Shown here in pieces: positions 1-7,052 of a stretch of 7,922 nucleotides of DNA (the first letter of the stretch is position 1; every line of letters begins with the position of its first letter). The translations under genes were made by a program, and so were the position numbers. The DNA comes from an uncultured Bacteroides sp. GTDB taxonomy: Bacteria; Bacteroidota; Bacteroidia; Bacteroidales; Bacteroidaceae. The DNA is taken from the NCBI GenBank assembly GCA_934716785.1, contig CAKUYM010000191.1, positions 1-7,922 of the forward strand, given 5' to 3'. The notes under the pieces were generated by a model. The model was not told the DNA's origin. It ran no database searches and saw only the letters and a program-made list of their open reading frames with translations.

Positions 1-1061
1 TACCGATGCATGCCGTACACGGATTGTTGGGACAGTTTGTGCCGTCCCTGCCTATGAGTCGGGAAGAGATAGAAAGTTACGGTTTCACATTCAAGGAAGA
101 ATATCTGAAACCATTCATCCATGAGTCGTTTCTCGGACAGGTGTTCGGTCCCTACACCACTCTCGTAAAACAGGATTTCCTTCAGCCGACAGACGTTACC
201 GGAGTTTATTGCATGAAGCCGGAGTTTGATACGCAGCAGAAAGTGAAACAGTTCTTTGCCGGTAAGAACGATGAGGACAGTATTTGGATCAGGGACGGTT
301 TGTATTCGCTAATCAGCAATGTATTGTTCGTGCCCGATAATAGGGAAAACGGCAAGTACCATCCGCGTATCGGTGTGCAGCGTGATTTTATATTCCGCGC
401 ATTGAGCGAAGAGGATAAGAATGCGTTCAATAGGCTATACGACCAGTATTATTATCACCGCCACAATGAGTTTTGGTATCAACAGGCTATGAAAAAGTTG
501 CCGCAACTAACGCAATCTACCCGTATGCTGGTATGTGGCGAGGACTTAGGGATGATTCCGGCATGCGTAGCTTCGGTGATGAATGAGCTGCGCATCCTCA
601 GTCTGGAGATTCAGCGTATGCCTAAGAACCCGACGCATGAGTTCGGACAGTTGGACGAATATCCGTACCGGTCTGTCTGCACAATCTCCACGCATGACAT
701 GTCTACGTTGCGAGGCTGGTGGGAAGAGGATTATTCGCAGACACAACGGTACTACAATACGGTACTGGGGCATTACGGCACAGCACCGGCTGTCGCAACT
801 CCGGAACTTTGTGAGGAAATCGTGCGCAACCACCTCAAGAGCAATTCGATACTCTGTATCTTATCCTTTCAGGATTGGTTGTCCATAGACGGGAAACTGA
901 GAAATCCGAATGTGCAGGAAGAGCGTATCAATGTTCCTTCCAATCCGAGGAATTATTGGAGATATCGGATGCATATCACATTAGAGCAACTGATGAAGGC
1001 GAAAGCGCTCAATAATAAAATAGGTGAACTGATAGAATGTACAAACAGAGCCGTTATATGA
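1..1061 (+). CDS. malQ: 4-alpha-glucanotransferase (GH77), 3' part
   Basis: Amylomaltase: it transfers alpha-1,4-glucan segments between maltooligosaccharides in the cytoplasm, for maltodextrin and glycogen metabolism. The reading frame is open at the left edge, so the gene starts upstream. Visible GH77 signatures are the opening PMHAVHGLLGQF, the acid/base Glu in CGEDLG (Glu codon 540-542), the transition-state Asp in STHDMSTLRGWW (Asp codon 696-698), and the closing NPRNYWRYRMH. The nucleophile Asp, which in this family lies just before the first visible residues, is outside the window. Bacteroides homologues are long (roughly 890 aa, with N-terminal starch-binding domains), so about 40 percent of the protein is probably seen here. 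The stop overlaps the folB start (ATGA), so the two are probably cotranscribed. The first in-frame ATG at position 6 is internal, not a start. Family assignment is very secure. Confidence 0.95.
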   Translation, partial: PMHAVHGLLGQFVPSLPMSREEIESYGFTFKEEYLKPFIHESFLGQVFGPYTTLVKQDFLQPTDVTGVYCMKPEFDTQQKVKQFFAGKNDEDSIWIRDGLYSLISNVLFVPDNRENGKYHPRIGVQRDFIFRALSEEDKNAFNRLYDQYYYHRHNEFWYQQAMKKLPQLTQSTRMLVCGEDLGMIPACVASVMNELRILSLEIQRMPKNPTHEFGQLDEYPYRSVCTISTHDMSTLRGWWEEDYSQTQRYYNTVLGHYGTAPAVATPELCEEIVRNHLKSNSILCILSFQDWLSIDGKLRNPNVQEERINVPSNPRNYWRYRMHITLEQLMKAKALNNKIGELIECTNRAVI

Positions 1062-1429
1062 AGATAAACAATAGCTATATTCTTTTAAAGAAGATCCGTT
1101 GTTATGCCTATCACGGAGTTGCGCCACAAGAGAATCTCATCGGAAACGAATACATCGTTGACTTGAGACTGAAAGTGGATATCAGTAAGGCCACACAAAC
1201 GGACGAGGTGACCGACACCGTCAACTATGCGGAAATACATCGCGTAGTGATGGGGGAAATGGCTGTTCCGTCCAAACTGCTGGAACACGTAGGAGGACGG
1301 ATTGCCGAAAAACTTTTGGAACTGTTTCCTACTATTGAAGAAGTAGAGTTATGCCTTTCCAAACGTAACCCGCCAATGGGAGCGGATATAGAATCGGCAG
1401 GCATAGAAATACATTGCGGCAGAGAGTAG
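1058..1429 (+). CDS. folB: Dihydroneopterin aldolase
   Basis: Folate biosynthesis enzyme that cleaves 7,8-dihydroneopterin to 6-hydroxymethyl-7,8-dihydropterin and glycolaldehyde; cytoplasmic and normally an oligomer. With the ATG at 1058 the protein is 123 aa, the usual family length. Family residues are visible: CYAYHGVAPQE (15-25), the conserved Tyr in VNYAEIH (Tyr57), the substrate-anchoring Glu in KLLEHVGG (Glu76) and the catalytic-type Lys in LSKRNPPMGADIE (Lys102). An in-frame ATG at 1037 would add seven residues inside malQ. I prefer 1058 because the protein then begins directly at the first beta strand (MKINNSYILLKKIR) and forms a classic ATGA stop-start overlap with malQ, which suggests translational coupling. 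No strong Shine-Dalgarno precedes either ATG. A hairpin terminator contains the stop codon. Confidence 0.95.
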   Translation: MKINNSYILLKKIRCYAYHGVAPQENLIGNEYIVDLRLKVDISKATQTDEVTDTVNYAEIHRVVMGEMAVPSKLLEHVGGRIAEKLLELFPTIEEVELCLSKRNPPMGADIESAGIEIHCGRE

Positions 1430-1456
1430 CTGATTGCTCTCTGCCTGTTATCTTTT
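1418..1456 (+). terminator. Rho-independent terminator of malQ-folB
   Basis: A perfect 9-bp inverted repeat (GGCAGAGAG at 1418-1426 and CTCTCTGCC at 1437-1445) encloses a 10-nt loop and is followed by a T-rich but interrupted tract ending in TTTT at 1453-1456. The left arm is the end of folB and the loop begins with the folB TAG codon, so a terminating ribosome would cover the hairpin. The weak T-tract makes efficiency uncertain. Confidence 0.65.
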
Positions 1457-1516
1457 AAAACTACTGTCTTTAAGTCTGTTGTCTTTTTAAACCTGTTGAC
1501 TTTAAACCTGTTGACT
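1453..1516. repeat. Degenerate 15-bp tandem repeat across the glycosyltransferase stop codon
   Basis: The unit TTTAAACCTGTTGAC occurs twice perfectly and back to back (1486-1500 and 1501-1515). Before these, 1469-1483 matches at about 12 of 15 bases and 1453-1468 more loosely (about 11 of 15), giving around four units in 63 bp. Two extra T bases (1484-1485) sit between units two and three. The last unit encodes the end of the minus-strand glycosyltransferase (…SQQV-stop). Because the period is 15, the duplicated unit supplies a second in-frame TAA (complement of 1487-1489). Confidence 0.75.
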
Positions 1517-2539
1517 ATTTGAGCCGGGTAATTGAGAGAACCGTTTGCAGCCTCTCACATAAAATTGCCACAAGATACTGGCAGTAGTTCGTTCAGGTAT
1601 CGGATTCAACCTCTTTTTTCTTTGGTTCTCCTCACGGGCCGAAGAAAAAGACGGGCGTATCCGCTTGTATTCCTTGCGGGCACCGAACACGGCACGGGCA
1701 TTGCTCACATCCCCTTTCAGCAGGAAAGTGAATGCCGCCACATAATCAAGGAAAGTCCGGACACACATCACTTTATCCAATTCTTCCTGCGGAAGATTCT
1801 TATAGAGCATGAGAAGATTATTGCGGAAATTGAGAAAAGTCTTACGTGGATTCTCCTTTTTGAGCGTAGCCCCGCCTACGTGATAAACGACACTTTGAGG
1901 AATGCACATGATTTCGCGCCCGCGCGAGCGAAGCCGCCAGCACAGATCAATCTCTTCCATGTGTGCGAAGAAGCGCCCGTCGAGCCCTCCGACCTCCAGA
2001 TAATCGGCACGCCGGATAAACAAAGCCGCCCCTGTAGCCCAAAATACGGAAACAACCGTGTCATACTGTCCTTTATCCTCTTCAACAACTCCCATTATGC
2101 GCCCCCGGCAGAAAGGATAGCCATATCTATCTATAAATCCACCCGCCGCTCCGGCATATTCAAAACACTCTTTTTGCCGCCAGCTACGTATCTTCGGTTG
2201 GCAGGCAGCCACTTGGGGATGAGTATCAAGCCAAGCAATCATCGGATCCAGCCACCGTTCCGTCACTTCCACATCGGAGTTCAGAAGAACGACATACTCA
2301 GCATCCACCTGCTGCAAAGCCAAATTATATCCGTCGGCAAAACCGTTGTTCCGCTCAAGCAAAATAGTCCTGACTGAAGGAAATTCACGATGAAGCATAT
2401 CCACGGAATCATCCGTAGAGCCATTGTCCGCCACACAGACCTCTATCCCCTCCCCTTCCGAATAACGGACTACGGACGGAAGAAAGGTACGGAGCATATC
2501 ACACCCGTTCCAATTCAAGATGACAACCGAAACTTTCAT
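1502..2539 (-). CDS. Family 2 glycosyltransferase (GT-A fold, rhamnosyltransferase-like)
   Basis: Transfers a sugar from a nucleotide-sugar donor to an envelope glycan or lipid-linked acceptor at the cytoplasmic face; donor and acceptor cannot be read from sequence. The 345-aa protein opens with the GT2 core: VSVVILNWNG (3-12), VADNGSTDDS (36-45), NNGFADGYNLAL (64-75) and LLNSDVEV (85-92), where NSD stands at the metal-binding DxD position. ATGAALFIRR (168-177) and the acceptor/base region HMEEIDLCWRL (193-203) follow, then a conserved YHVGG (219-223). The C-terminal third has a moderately hydrophobic stretch (about 259-275) but no convincing membrane helix; the tail is basic. It follows mtaB by 28 nt on the same strand, so it is probably cotranscribed, with no obvious functional link. 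No Shine-Dalgarno is evident. The closest named relatives are WbbL-like rhamnosyltransferases, but that specificity is not established. Confidence 0.9.
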   Translation of the reverse strand: MKVSVVILNWNGCDMLRTFLPSVVRYSEGEGIEVCVADNGSTDDSVDMLHREFPSVRTILLERNNGFADGYNLALQQVDAEYVVLLNSDVEVTERWLDPMIAWLDTHPQVAACQPKIRSWRQKECFEYAGAAGGFIDRYGYPFCRGRIMGVVEEDKGQYDTVVSVFWATGAALFIRRADYLEVGGLDGRFFAHMEEIDLCWRLRSRGREIMCIPQSVVYHVGGATLKKENPRKTFLNFRNNLLMLYKNLPQEELDKVMCVRTFLDYVAAFTFLLKGDVSNARAVFGARKEYKRIRPSFSSAREENQRKKRLNPIPERTTASILWQFYVRGCKRFSQLPGSNSQQV

Positions 2540-2567
2540 CTGATAAATGAATATTGTATAAGGAATA

Positions 2568-3887
2568 TTATATAAGAATAGTACCTCTCAATGCCGTCTT
2601 ATCTTCGTTAAAGTCTCCTAAGAGCACATTAACCACCCGGTTGTCCAGCGAGTTGTCGCTTTCCACTTCCACACGGATATAGTTCTCCGTAAATCCATGC
2701 ATTGGAGCGCCAGCCTTCGGTTTCTCCAACAACACCGGCATGGTCTGCCCTATATGACGGGCATAGAAAGCCTGCGTCTTTTCATCCGAAAGCCCCAACA
2801 ACCGTTGGCTGCGCTGGTGCTTCTCATCAGGAGAGACTACGTAGTCAATCTTCAATGCCTGTGTTCCCGGACGTTCGGAATAGCTGAATACGTGCAGCTG
2901 TGTCACATCCAGTCCGGCGATGAACCGATAGGCTTGCTCGAAATATTCCGCTGTTTCGCCACGTGTGCCCACAATCACGTCCACACCGATAAACGCATCC
3001 GGCATCACCTCTTTAATCTTCTTCACTTTCGATGCAAAAAGAGCCGTATCATAGCGGCGGCGCATCAACTTCAATACTTCATCACACCCCGATTGCAAAG
3101 GAATATGGAAATGTGGCATAAAGCGATGGGAACGGGATACGAATTCAATGATTTCATCCGTCAGCAAATTAGGTTCGATAGAAGATATACGATAACGTTC
3201 GATTCCTTCGACCTGATCCAACGCCTTCACTAAGTCAAAGAAAGTTTCGCCCGTTGTCTTGCCAAAATCTCCAATATTCACCCCGGTCAGGACAATCTCC
3301 TTTCCACCTTCAGCAACGGCTTGCCGCGCCTGCTCCACCATGGAAGCAATCGTCCCGTTACGACTTCGCCCACGGGCAAAAGGAATAGTGCAATAGGAAC
3401 AGAAATAATCGCAACCGTCCTGCACTTTCAGGAAGAAGCGTGTACGGTCGCCCCGCGAACAGGAGGGCGAAAAGGAACGGATATCTTTGGTGGCAGTAGT
3501 GATAGCTTCACCTTTTTCATGCTTTTGCAAATCACCTAAATATTGGAGCAACTCGCCTTTCTGCTCAGATCCCAATACAACGTCCACTCCGTCTATCTTT
3601 GCCACATCACCGGGTTTCAACTGGGCATAGCATCCGGTCACCACAACAAAAGCACCGGGATGCTGCTTGACAAGCCGATGAATGGCTTGTCGGCATTTTT
3701 TATCCGCCATCTCTGTCACCGAGCAGGTATTTACCACGCAAATGTCTGCTTTCTCCCCTTTACGGGCTGTACGCACACCTGCTTCACGCAGAATTTTACC
3801 AATAGTCGAAGTCTCTGAAAAATTTAATTTGCAGCCCAATGTATAATAAACGGCTGTCTTATCTTGGAATACAGTAGTATCTATCAT
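2568..3887 (-). CDS. mtaB: tRNA t6A37 C2-methylthiotransferase (MiaB/RimO family)
   Basis: Radical SAM enzyme that methylthiolates N6-threonylcarbamoyladenosine at position 37 of ANN-decoding tRNAs, giving ms2t6A. The 439-aa length fits the family. The N-terminal domain carries the cysteines for the auxiliary [4Fe-4S] cluster: TLGCKLNFSE (Cys19), NTCSVT (Cys55) and VTGCYAQLKP (Cys86). The radical SAM cluster motif CxxxCxxC is DGCDYFCSYCTIPFARGR (Cys159, Cys163, Cys166). The TIM-barrel body includes GVNIGDFG, IPLQSGCDEVLKLMRR and GVDVIVGTRGE. The last ~65 residues form a TRAM RNA-binding domain. MtaB is preferred over MiaB or RimO because of the CKLNFSE opening and the CTIPFARGRSRN motif, but subfamily choice would benefit from a tree. 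The ATG at 3885-3887 lies just downstream of a perfect -7 box. It is the first gene of a two-gene unit with the glycosyltransferase. Confidence 0.92.
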   Translation of the reverse strand: MIDTTVFQDKTAVYYTLGCKLNFSETSTIGKILREAGVRTARKGEKADICVVNTCSVTEMADKKCRQAIHRLVKQHPGAFVVVTGCYAQLKPGDVAKIDGVDVVLGSEQKGELLQYLGDLQKHEKGEAITTATKDIRSFSPSCSRGDRTRFFLKVQDGCDYFCSYCTIPFARGRSRNGTIASMVEQARQAVAEGGKEIVLTGVNIGDFGKTTGETFFDLVKALDQVEGIERYRISSIEPNLLTDEIIEFVSRSHRFMPHFHIPLQSGCDEVLKLMRRRYDTALFASKVKKIKEVMPDAFIGVDVIVGTRGETAEYFEQAYRFIAGLDVTQLHVFSYSERPGTQALKIDYVVSPDEKHQRSQRLLGLSDEKTQAFYARHIGQTMPVLLEKPKAGAPMHGFTENYIRVEVESDNSLDNRVVNVLLGDFNEDKTALRGTILI

Positions 3888-3912
3888 AAGCTGTCATAAC
3901 ACATATTTAGTG

Positions 3913-3920
3913 CAAAGTTA
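3913..3920 (-). promoter_or_regulatory. Bacteroides -7 promoter box for mtaB
   Basis: The minus strand reads TAACTTTG, a perfect match to TAnnTTTG, 25 nt before the mtaB ATG. No good -33 TTTG lies at the expected distance; the nearest candidate is a TTTT (complement of 3936-3939) at a short 15-nt spacing. The transcription start would fall near 3905. Confidence 0.6.
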
Positions 3921-3943
3921 CACATTATTATTAGTAAAACCCT

Positions 3944-3973
3944 TTTGGATACGAAAGTTTATTCCTACTTTTG
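3944..3973 (+). promoter_or_regulatory. Bacteroides sigma-ABfr type promoter for the acyl-CoA synthetase
   Basis: A -33 box TTTG (3944-3947) and a perfect -7 box TACTTTTG (3966-3973, TAnnTTTG) are separated by 18 nt. The start of transcription would fall near 3980, leaving a short A-rich leader before the ATG at 3997. This position rules out the upstream GTG at 3910 as the start codon. Confidence 0.75.
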
Positions 3974-3996
3974 CACAATTCATTAAAAAACGTGCA

Positions 3997-5670
3997 ATGA
4001 TTAAAGAAAATTTCATTAAACTATACGAAAACAGTTTTCGTGAGAATTGGGATTTGCCTTGTTATACTGATTATGGAGAAAATACCCAATACACTTATGG
4101 ACAGGTAGCAGAAGAAATCGCTCGTTTACACTTGTTATTCAAACATTGTAGTCTTCGCAGAGGGGACAAAATATCGGTTATCGGCAAGAATAATGCGCAT
4201 TGGTGCATCGCCTACATGGCAGCAATCACCTATGGCGCTATCATTGTCCCTATCCTTCAAGATTTTACCCCTAATGATGTTCATCATATCGTCAATCATT
4301 CCGAATCCGTTTTCTTATTTACCAGCGACAATATCTGGGAAAACCTGGAAGAAGAAAAACTGTCCGGATTAAGAGGCGTATTTTCATTAGCCGACTTCAG
4401 ATGTCTGTACCAGCGTGACGGAGAAACGATACAGAAGTTTCTGAAGAATATCGACAAAGAGATGCATGCTGCTTATCCGAAAGGGTTTACCCGAGAAGAC
4501 GTGCAGTACACCACTTTGTCCAACGACAAAATAATGCTCCTGAACTACACTTCCGGCACTACCGGCTTTAGCAAGGGGGTTATGCTGACCGGCAATAATC
4601 TCGCCGGCAACGTCACTTTCGGCATTCGCACCGAACTACTCAAAAAGGGAGATAAAGTGCTCTCTTTCCTTCCACTGGCACATGCTTACGGTTGCGCATT
4701 CGACTTTCTGACGGCAACCGCCGTCGGCACTCATGTTACCCTGTTGGGAAAGACTCCCTCGCCCAAAATCATCATGAAGGCTTTCGAAGAGGTAAAGCCG
4801 AATCTGATAATCACCGTCCCGCTTGTCATCGAGAAAATATATAAGAATATCATCCAGCCCCTTATCAGTAAGAAAGGTATGAAATGGGCGCTTAATATAC
4901 CTTTGCTCGACACGCAGATTTATAATCAGATACGCAAGCGGCTGATTGACGCATTGGGCGGCCGTTTCAAAGAGATTATCATCGGCGGTGCCGCCATGGA
5001 TAAGGAGGTGGAAGAGTTTTTCCATAAGATCAAATTTCCTTTTACCATCGGTTACGGAATGACAGAATGCGGTCCGCTTATCAGTTATGCTCCATGGAAT
5101 GAATTTGTATTAGGTTCTTCCGGAAAAATCTTAGATATAATGGAGGCCCGCATCTACAAAGAGAATCCGGAAGCGGAAGTAGGAGAAATACAAGTACGCG
5201 GTGAGAATACAATGGTCGGATACTATAAGAATCCTGAAGCCACCAAAGAAGTATTCACCGAAGACGGCTGGCTGCGCACCGGCGACCTCGGTACAATGGA
5301 CGCTAACGGCAATATTTTTATCCGCGGGCGGCTCAAGACCATGATTCTAAGTTCGAACGGCCAGAATATCTTCCCGGAAGAGTTGGAAACAAAACTCAAC
5401 AATCTGCCGTTTGTACTCGAGAGTATCGTTATCGAACGTAATAAGAAATTGGTTGCACTCGTCTATGCCGATTACGAAGCACTGGACTCACTGGGGCTGA
5501 ACAATCCTGAAAACCTGAAAACAATTATGGATGAGAACCTCAAGAATCTGAATGCCAATGTAGCAGCTTACGAACGAATCAGCAAGATACAACTCTATCC
5601 TACAGAGTTTGAAAAAACGCCGAAAAAAAGTATCAAAAGGTACTTATATAATAGTATTGCTATCGATTAA
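3997..5670 (+). CDS. AMP-forming acyl-CoA synthetase (long-chain fatty acid-CoA ligase family)
   Basis: Activates a carboxylic acid, most likely a fatty acid, as acyl-AMP and then as acyl-CoA; cytoplasmic or membrane-peripheral. The 557-aa protein has the ANL-superfamily motifs in order: P-loop-like YTSGTTGFSKGV (184-195), a PLAHAYG motif, GYGMTECGP (352-360), the ribose-binding Asp in WLRTGDLG (425-432), the hinge RLKTMILSSNGQNIFPEE, and the C-terminal catalytic Lys region TPKKSIKR (541-548). No signal peptide or membrane helix is seen. The frame stays open upstream to a GTG at 3910, but the promoter at 3944-3973 lies inside that extension, so ATG 3997 is preferred. Its preceding bases are A-rich rather than a Shine-Dalgarno. 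It is divergent from mtaB. The exact acyl chain cannot be read; a fadD-like name would be reasonable but is not certain. Confidence 0.92.
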   Translation: MIKENFIKLYENSFRENWDLPCYTDYGENTQYTYGQVAEEIARLHLLFKHCSLRRGDKISVIGKNNAHWCIAYMAAITYGAIIVPILQDFTPNDVHHIVNHSESVFLFTSDNIWENLEEEKLSGLRGVFSLADFRCLYQRDGETIQKFLKNIDKEMHAAYPKGFTREDVQYTTLSNDKIMLLNYTSGTTGFSKGVMLTGNNLAGNVTFGIRTELLKKGDKVLSFLPLAHAYGCAFDFLTATAVGTHVTLLGKTPSPKIIMKAFEEVKPNLIITVPLVIEKIYKNIIQPLISKKGMKWALNIPLLDTQIYNQIRKRLIDALGGRFKEIIIGGAAMDKEVEEFFHKIKFPFTIGYGMTECGPLISYAPWNEFVLGSSGKILDIMEARIYKENPEAEVGEIQVRGENTMVGYYKNPEATKEVFTEDGWLRTGDLGTMDANGNIFIRGRLKTMILSSNGQNIFPEELETKLNNLPFVLESIVIERNKKLVALVYADYEALDSLGLNNPENLKTIMDENLKNLNANVAAYERISKIQLYPTEFEKTPKKSIKRYLYNSIAID

Positions 5671-5696
5671 CATGTTCTAAAACATAGAGATAGAGC

Positions 5697-5777
5697 AAAA
5701 AAGAGGGCAGTTACCAAAAAAAACATAAAAAAAGTTGGCTTTTCGAGAACAACATATTGAAAAAGTACATACCTTTG
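5697..5777 (+). promoter_or_regulatory. Promoter of the small lipoprotein gene, with helically phased A-tracts
   Basis: A perfect -7 box TACCTTTG (5770-5777) lies 52 nt before the ATG; no clear -33 TTTG is found at 18-21 nt. Upstream A-runs at 5697-5702, 5716-5723, 5727-5733 and 5760-5764 have centres about 20, 10.5 and 32 bp apart, close to whole helical turns. This is the pattern expected of curved or UP-element-like DNA at a strong promoter. The leader (about 5783-5829) is AT-rich and ends in AAAGAAA directly before the ATG. Confidence 0.6.
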
Positions 5778-5829
5778 CAGCGTTTTAATAAAGCAATTGA
5801 TTGTATTACGTTTTTAAAAAGCAAAGAAA

Positions 5830-6048
5830 ATGAAAAAATTAGTTTTGATGGCCGTAGCTATCGTAGCAGTATCATTCGCATCTTGTGGTAACAAAGCAGC
5901 TGACGCAGCAAAAGCAACTGAAGATTCTATCCGTATCGCTGACTCAATCGCAGCAGTAGAAGCAGCTGCAGCTGAACAAGCAGCAGCAATAGATACTACT
6001 GCTAATGATAGCGTAGCAACAGAAGCTACTGAAGCTGCCGCTGAATAA
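5830..6048 (+). CDS. Small alanine-rich acidic lipoprotein
   Basis: A 72-aa protein with a type II signal peptide: MKK, a hydrophobic core (LVLMAVAIVAV), then FASC with the lipidated Cys at residue 19. The 54-residue mature part has 21 alanines and 11 acidic against 3 basic residues, with no further cysteine or aromatic residue. This suggests an extended alpha-helix anchored to an envelope membrane. There is no clear Bacteroides surface-export signal of the Cys-Ser-acidic type after the cysteine (GNKAAD follows), so it may face the periplasm. Codon use is narrow (Ala almost only GCA/GCT, Arg CGT, Ile mostly ATC), and it has its own promoter and a strong terminator, which together suggest high expression as a single gene. 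I do not recognise a named family. A Lpp-like structural role is conceivable but unsupported. Confidence 0.85.
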   Translation: MKKLVLMAVAIVAVSFASCGNKAADAAKATEDSIRIADSIAAVEAAAAEQAAAIDTTANDSVATEATEAAAE

Positions 6049-6074
6049 TTTTAGCAACAGCCAAGAGAGAATTG

Positions 6075-6111
6075 AAAGTCTGCCATGCGTAAGCATGCAC
6101 AGACTTTTTTT
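6075..6111 (+). terminator. Strong rho-independent terminator of the lipoprotein gene
   Basis: An outer 8-bp stem (AAAGTCTG at 6075-6082 with CAGACTTT at 6100-6107) and an inner 5-bp stem (CATGC at 6084-6088 with GCATG at 6093-6097) close on a GTAA tetraloop. The hairpin runs into seven T bases at 6105-6111. On the opposite strand the downstream T-tract is poor, so it is at best a weak terminator for the convergent isomerase-like gene. Confidence 0.88.
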
Positions 6112-6134
6112 ATGCCCTATATGTACCTGTTATA

Positions 6135-7052
6135 CTATTTGGAGTAAGACTTTTTCACAAAAGGAGCATCCAACAAGTAATCCAAGCTCACTTTCACACT
6201 TTCCTCCACCGGAATACTATATTGCTCGATCTCAGCAATGAGATAATTTACTCCTGCAGTCTTTGCATTGTTAAAGATGGCATCGAAACCGACCATTCCA
6301 CTCTGCCCGATCTCTCTATGGTCTTTAATATGGAACATCTTGAAGCGACCCGGATATTTATTAAAATAATCTACCGGACTGTTCTGTCCGCGAACTACCC
6401 AATAAACATCCATCTGGAAGAATACGTATTCGGGATTCGTATGTTCCAACATATAATCATACATTACGCTACCTTCCACTTTCTGGAATTCGTGATTATG
6501 ATTATGATAGCCGAACTGCAAACCTTGTTGCTTACAGCGTTTGCCTATTTCATTGTAATAAGTACAATATGTATCCAAGTCTTTTAGAGTTTTAGGCACT
6601 GACATCCACGGAGCTACAATATATTTCATACCTGCGGCCTTATGATCGGCAATACATTGATCCCACCACTGAAGGGACTTTGACAGATCGCCGGAAGCCA
6701 GTTCTTCATCTGACAATTGTCGGGCGCAATGCGAAGACAAGACTTGCATCCCTGCCGACTCAACATCTTTCTTAAACTGCTGGGGAGTACGCCCATAGAA
6801 TTTACCATCATTATAATTAGCTGCTTCAACACCGGTATAACCCATTTTTGCCAATTTATTGAGAATGGCAGTATAAGCAGGATCACATTTGCCGTCTTTA
6901 TTATCGACTTTATTCAATATATCTCTAACAGAATAGAGTTGAATAGCAACTTCTTTCTTTGCCTTTCTATCTTTGTTCTTCGTCTGCGCTGTTGTTGCGA
7001 CCGGAATCATAAGAAGAGCAGCCAAGGCATATAAATAAACTCGGGTTCTCAT
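6135..7052 (-). CDS. Secreted sugar phosphate isomerase/epimerase-like protein (xylose-isomerase-like TIM barrel)
   Basis: A member of the AP_endonuc_2 (PF01261) superfamily. From the ATG complementary to 7050-7052 it has 305 aa and begins with a signal peptide (MRTRVY, hydrophobic core to about residue 19, likely cleavage in ATTA-Q near 22/23), so it acts in the periplasm. Candidate metal and active-site residues are all present: GYTGVEAANY (Glu76), GYHNHNHEF (181-189), MDVYW (Asp215), MFHIKD (His241) and IAEIEQY (Glu274). Family members catalyse isomerisation, epimerisation or lyase steps on sugars. Export of such a barrel, next to a PF06439 gene, points to processing of 3-keto-glycosides rather than sugar phosphates. 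A TTG at 7067 in frame would add five residues ahead of an otherwise normal signal peptide and is less likely. The true reaction is not settled by sequence. Confidence 0.88.
   Translation of the reverse strand: MRTRVYLYALAALLMIPVATTAQTKNKDRKAKKEVAIQLYSVRDILNKVDNKDGKCDPAYTAILNKLAKMGYTGVEAANYNDGKFYGRTPQQFKKDVESAGMQVLSSHCARQLSDEELASGDLSKSLQWWDQCIADHKAAGMKYIVAPWMSVPKTLKDLDTYCTYYNEIGKRCKQQGLQFGYHNHNHEFQKVEGSVMYDYMLEHTNPEYVFFQMDVYWVVRGQNSPVDYFNKYPGRFKMFHIKDHREIGQSGMVGFDAIFNNAKTAGVNYLIAEIEQYSIPVEESVKVSLDYLLDAPFVKKSYSK

Noticed and set aside
583..888. A 101-codon plus-strand frame within malQ
   Set aside because: It overlaps strongly conserved GH77 coding sequence in another frame, with no supporting motif.
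1532..2377. A 281-codon plus-strand open frame opposite the glycosyltransferase
   Set aside because: It has no recognisable motif and is fully antisense to a gene with clear GT2 motifs, so it is best explained as a shadow of that gene's codon use.
2540..2567. Possible promoter or AATATT inverted repeat between mtaB and the glycosyltransferase
   Set aside because: The 28-nt gap is simply AT-rich with no TAnnTTTG box, and such palindromes are expected by chance in this composition.
2697..3233. A 178-codon plus-strand frame opposite mtaB
   Set aside because: It is antisense to the conserved radical SAM body and shows no family signature.
3910..3996. N-terminal extension of the acyl-CoA synthetase from a GTG at 3910
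   Set aside because: The extension spans the predicted promoter and its residues do not resemble the start of the family. The ATG at 3997 gives a normal length.
5674..5687. Hairpin after the acyl-CoA synthetase (ATGTT / AACAT arms)
   Set aside because: The stem is only five mostly AT pairs and is not followed by a T-tract, so it is not a credible terminator. None was found for this gene before the next promoter.
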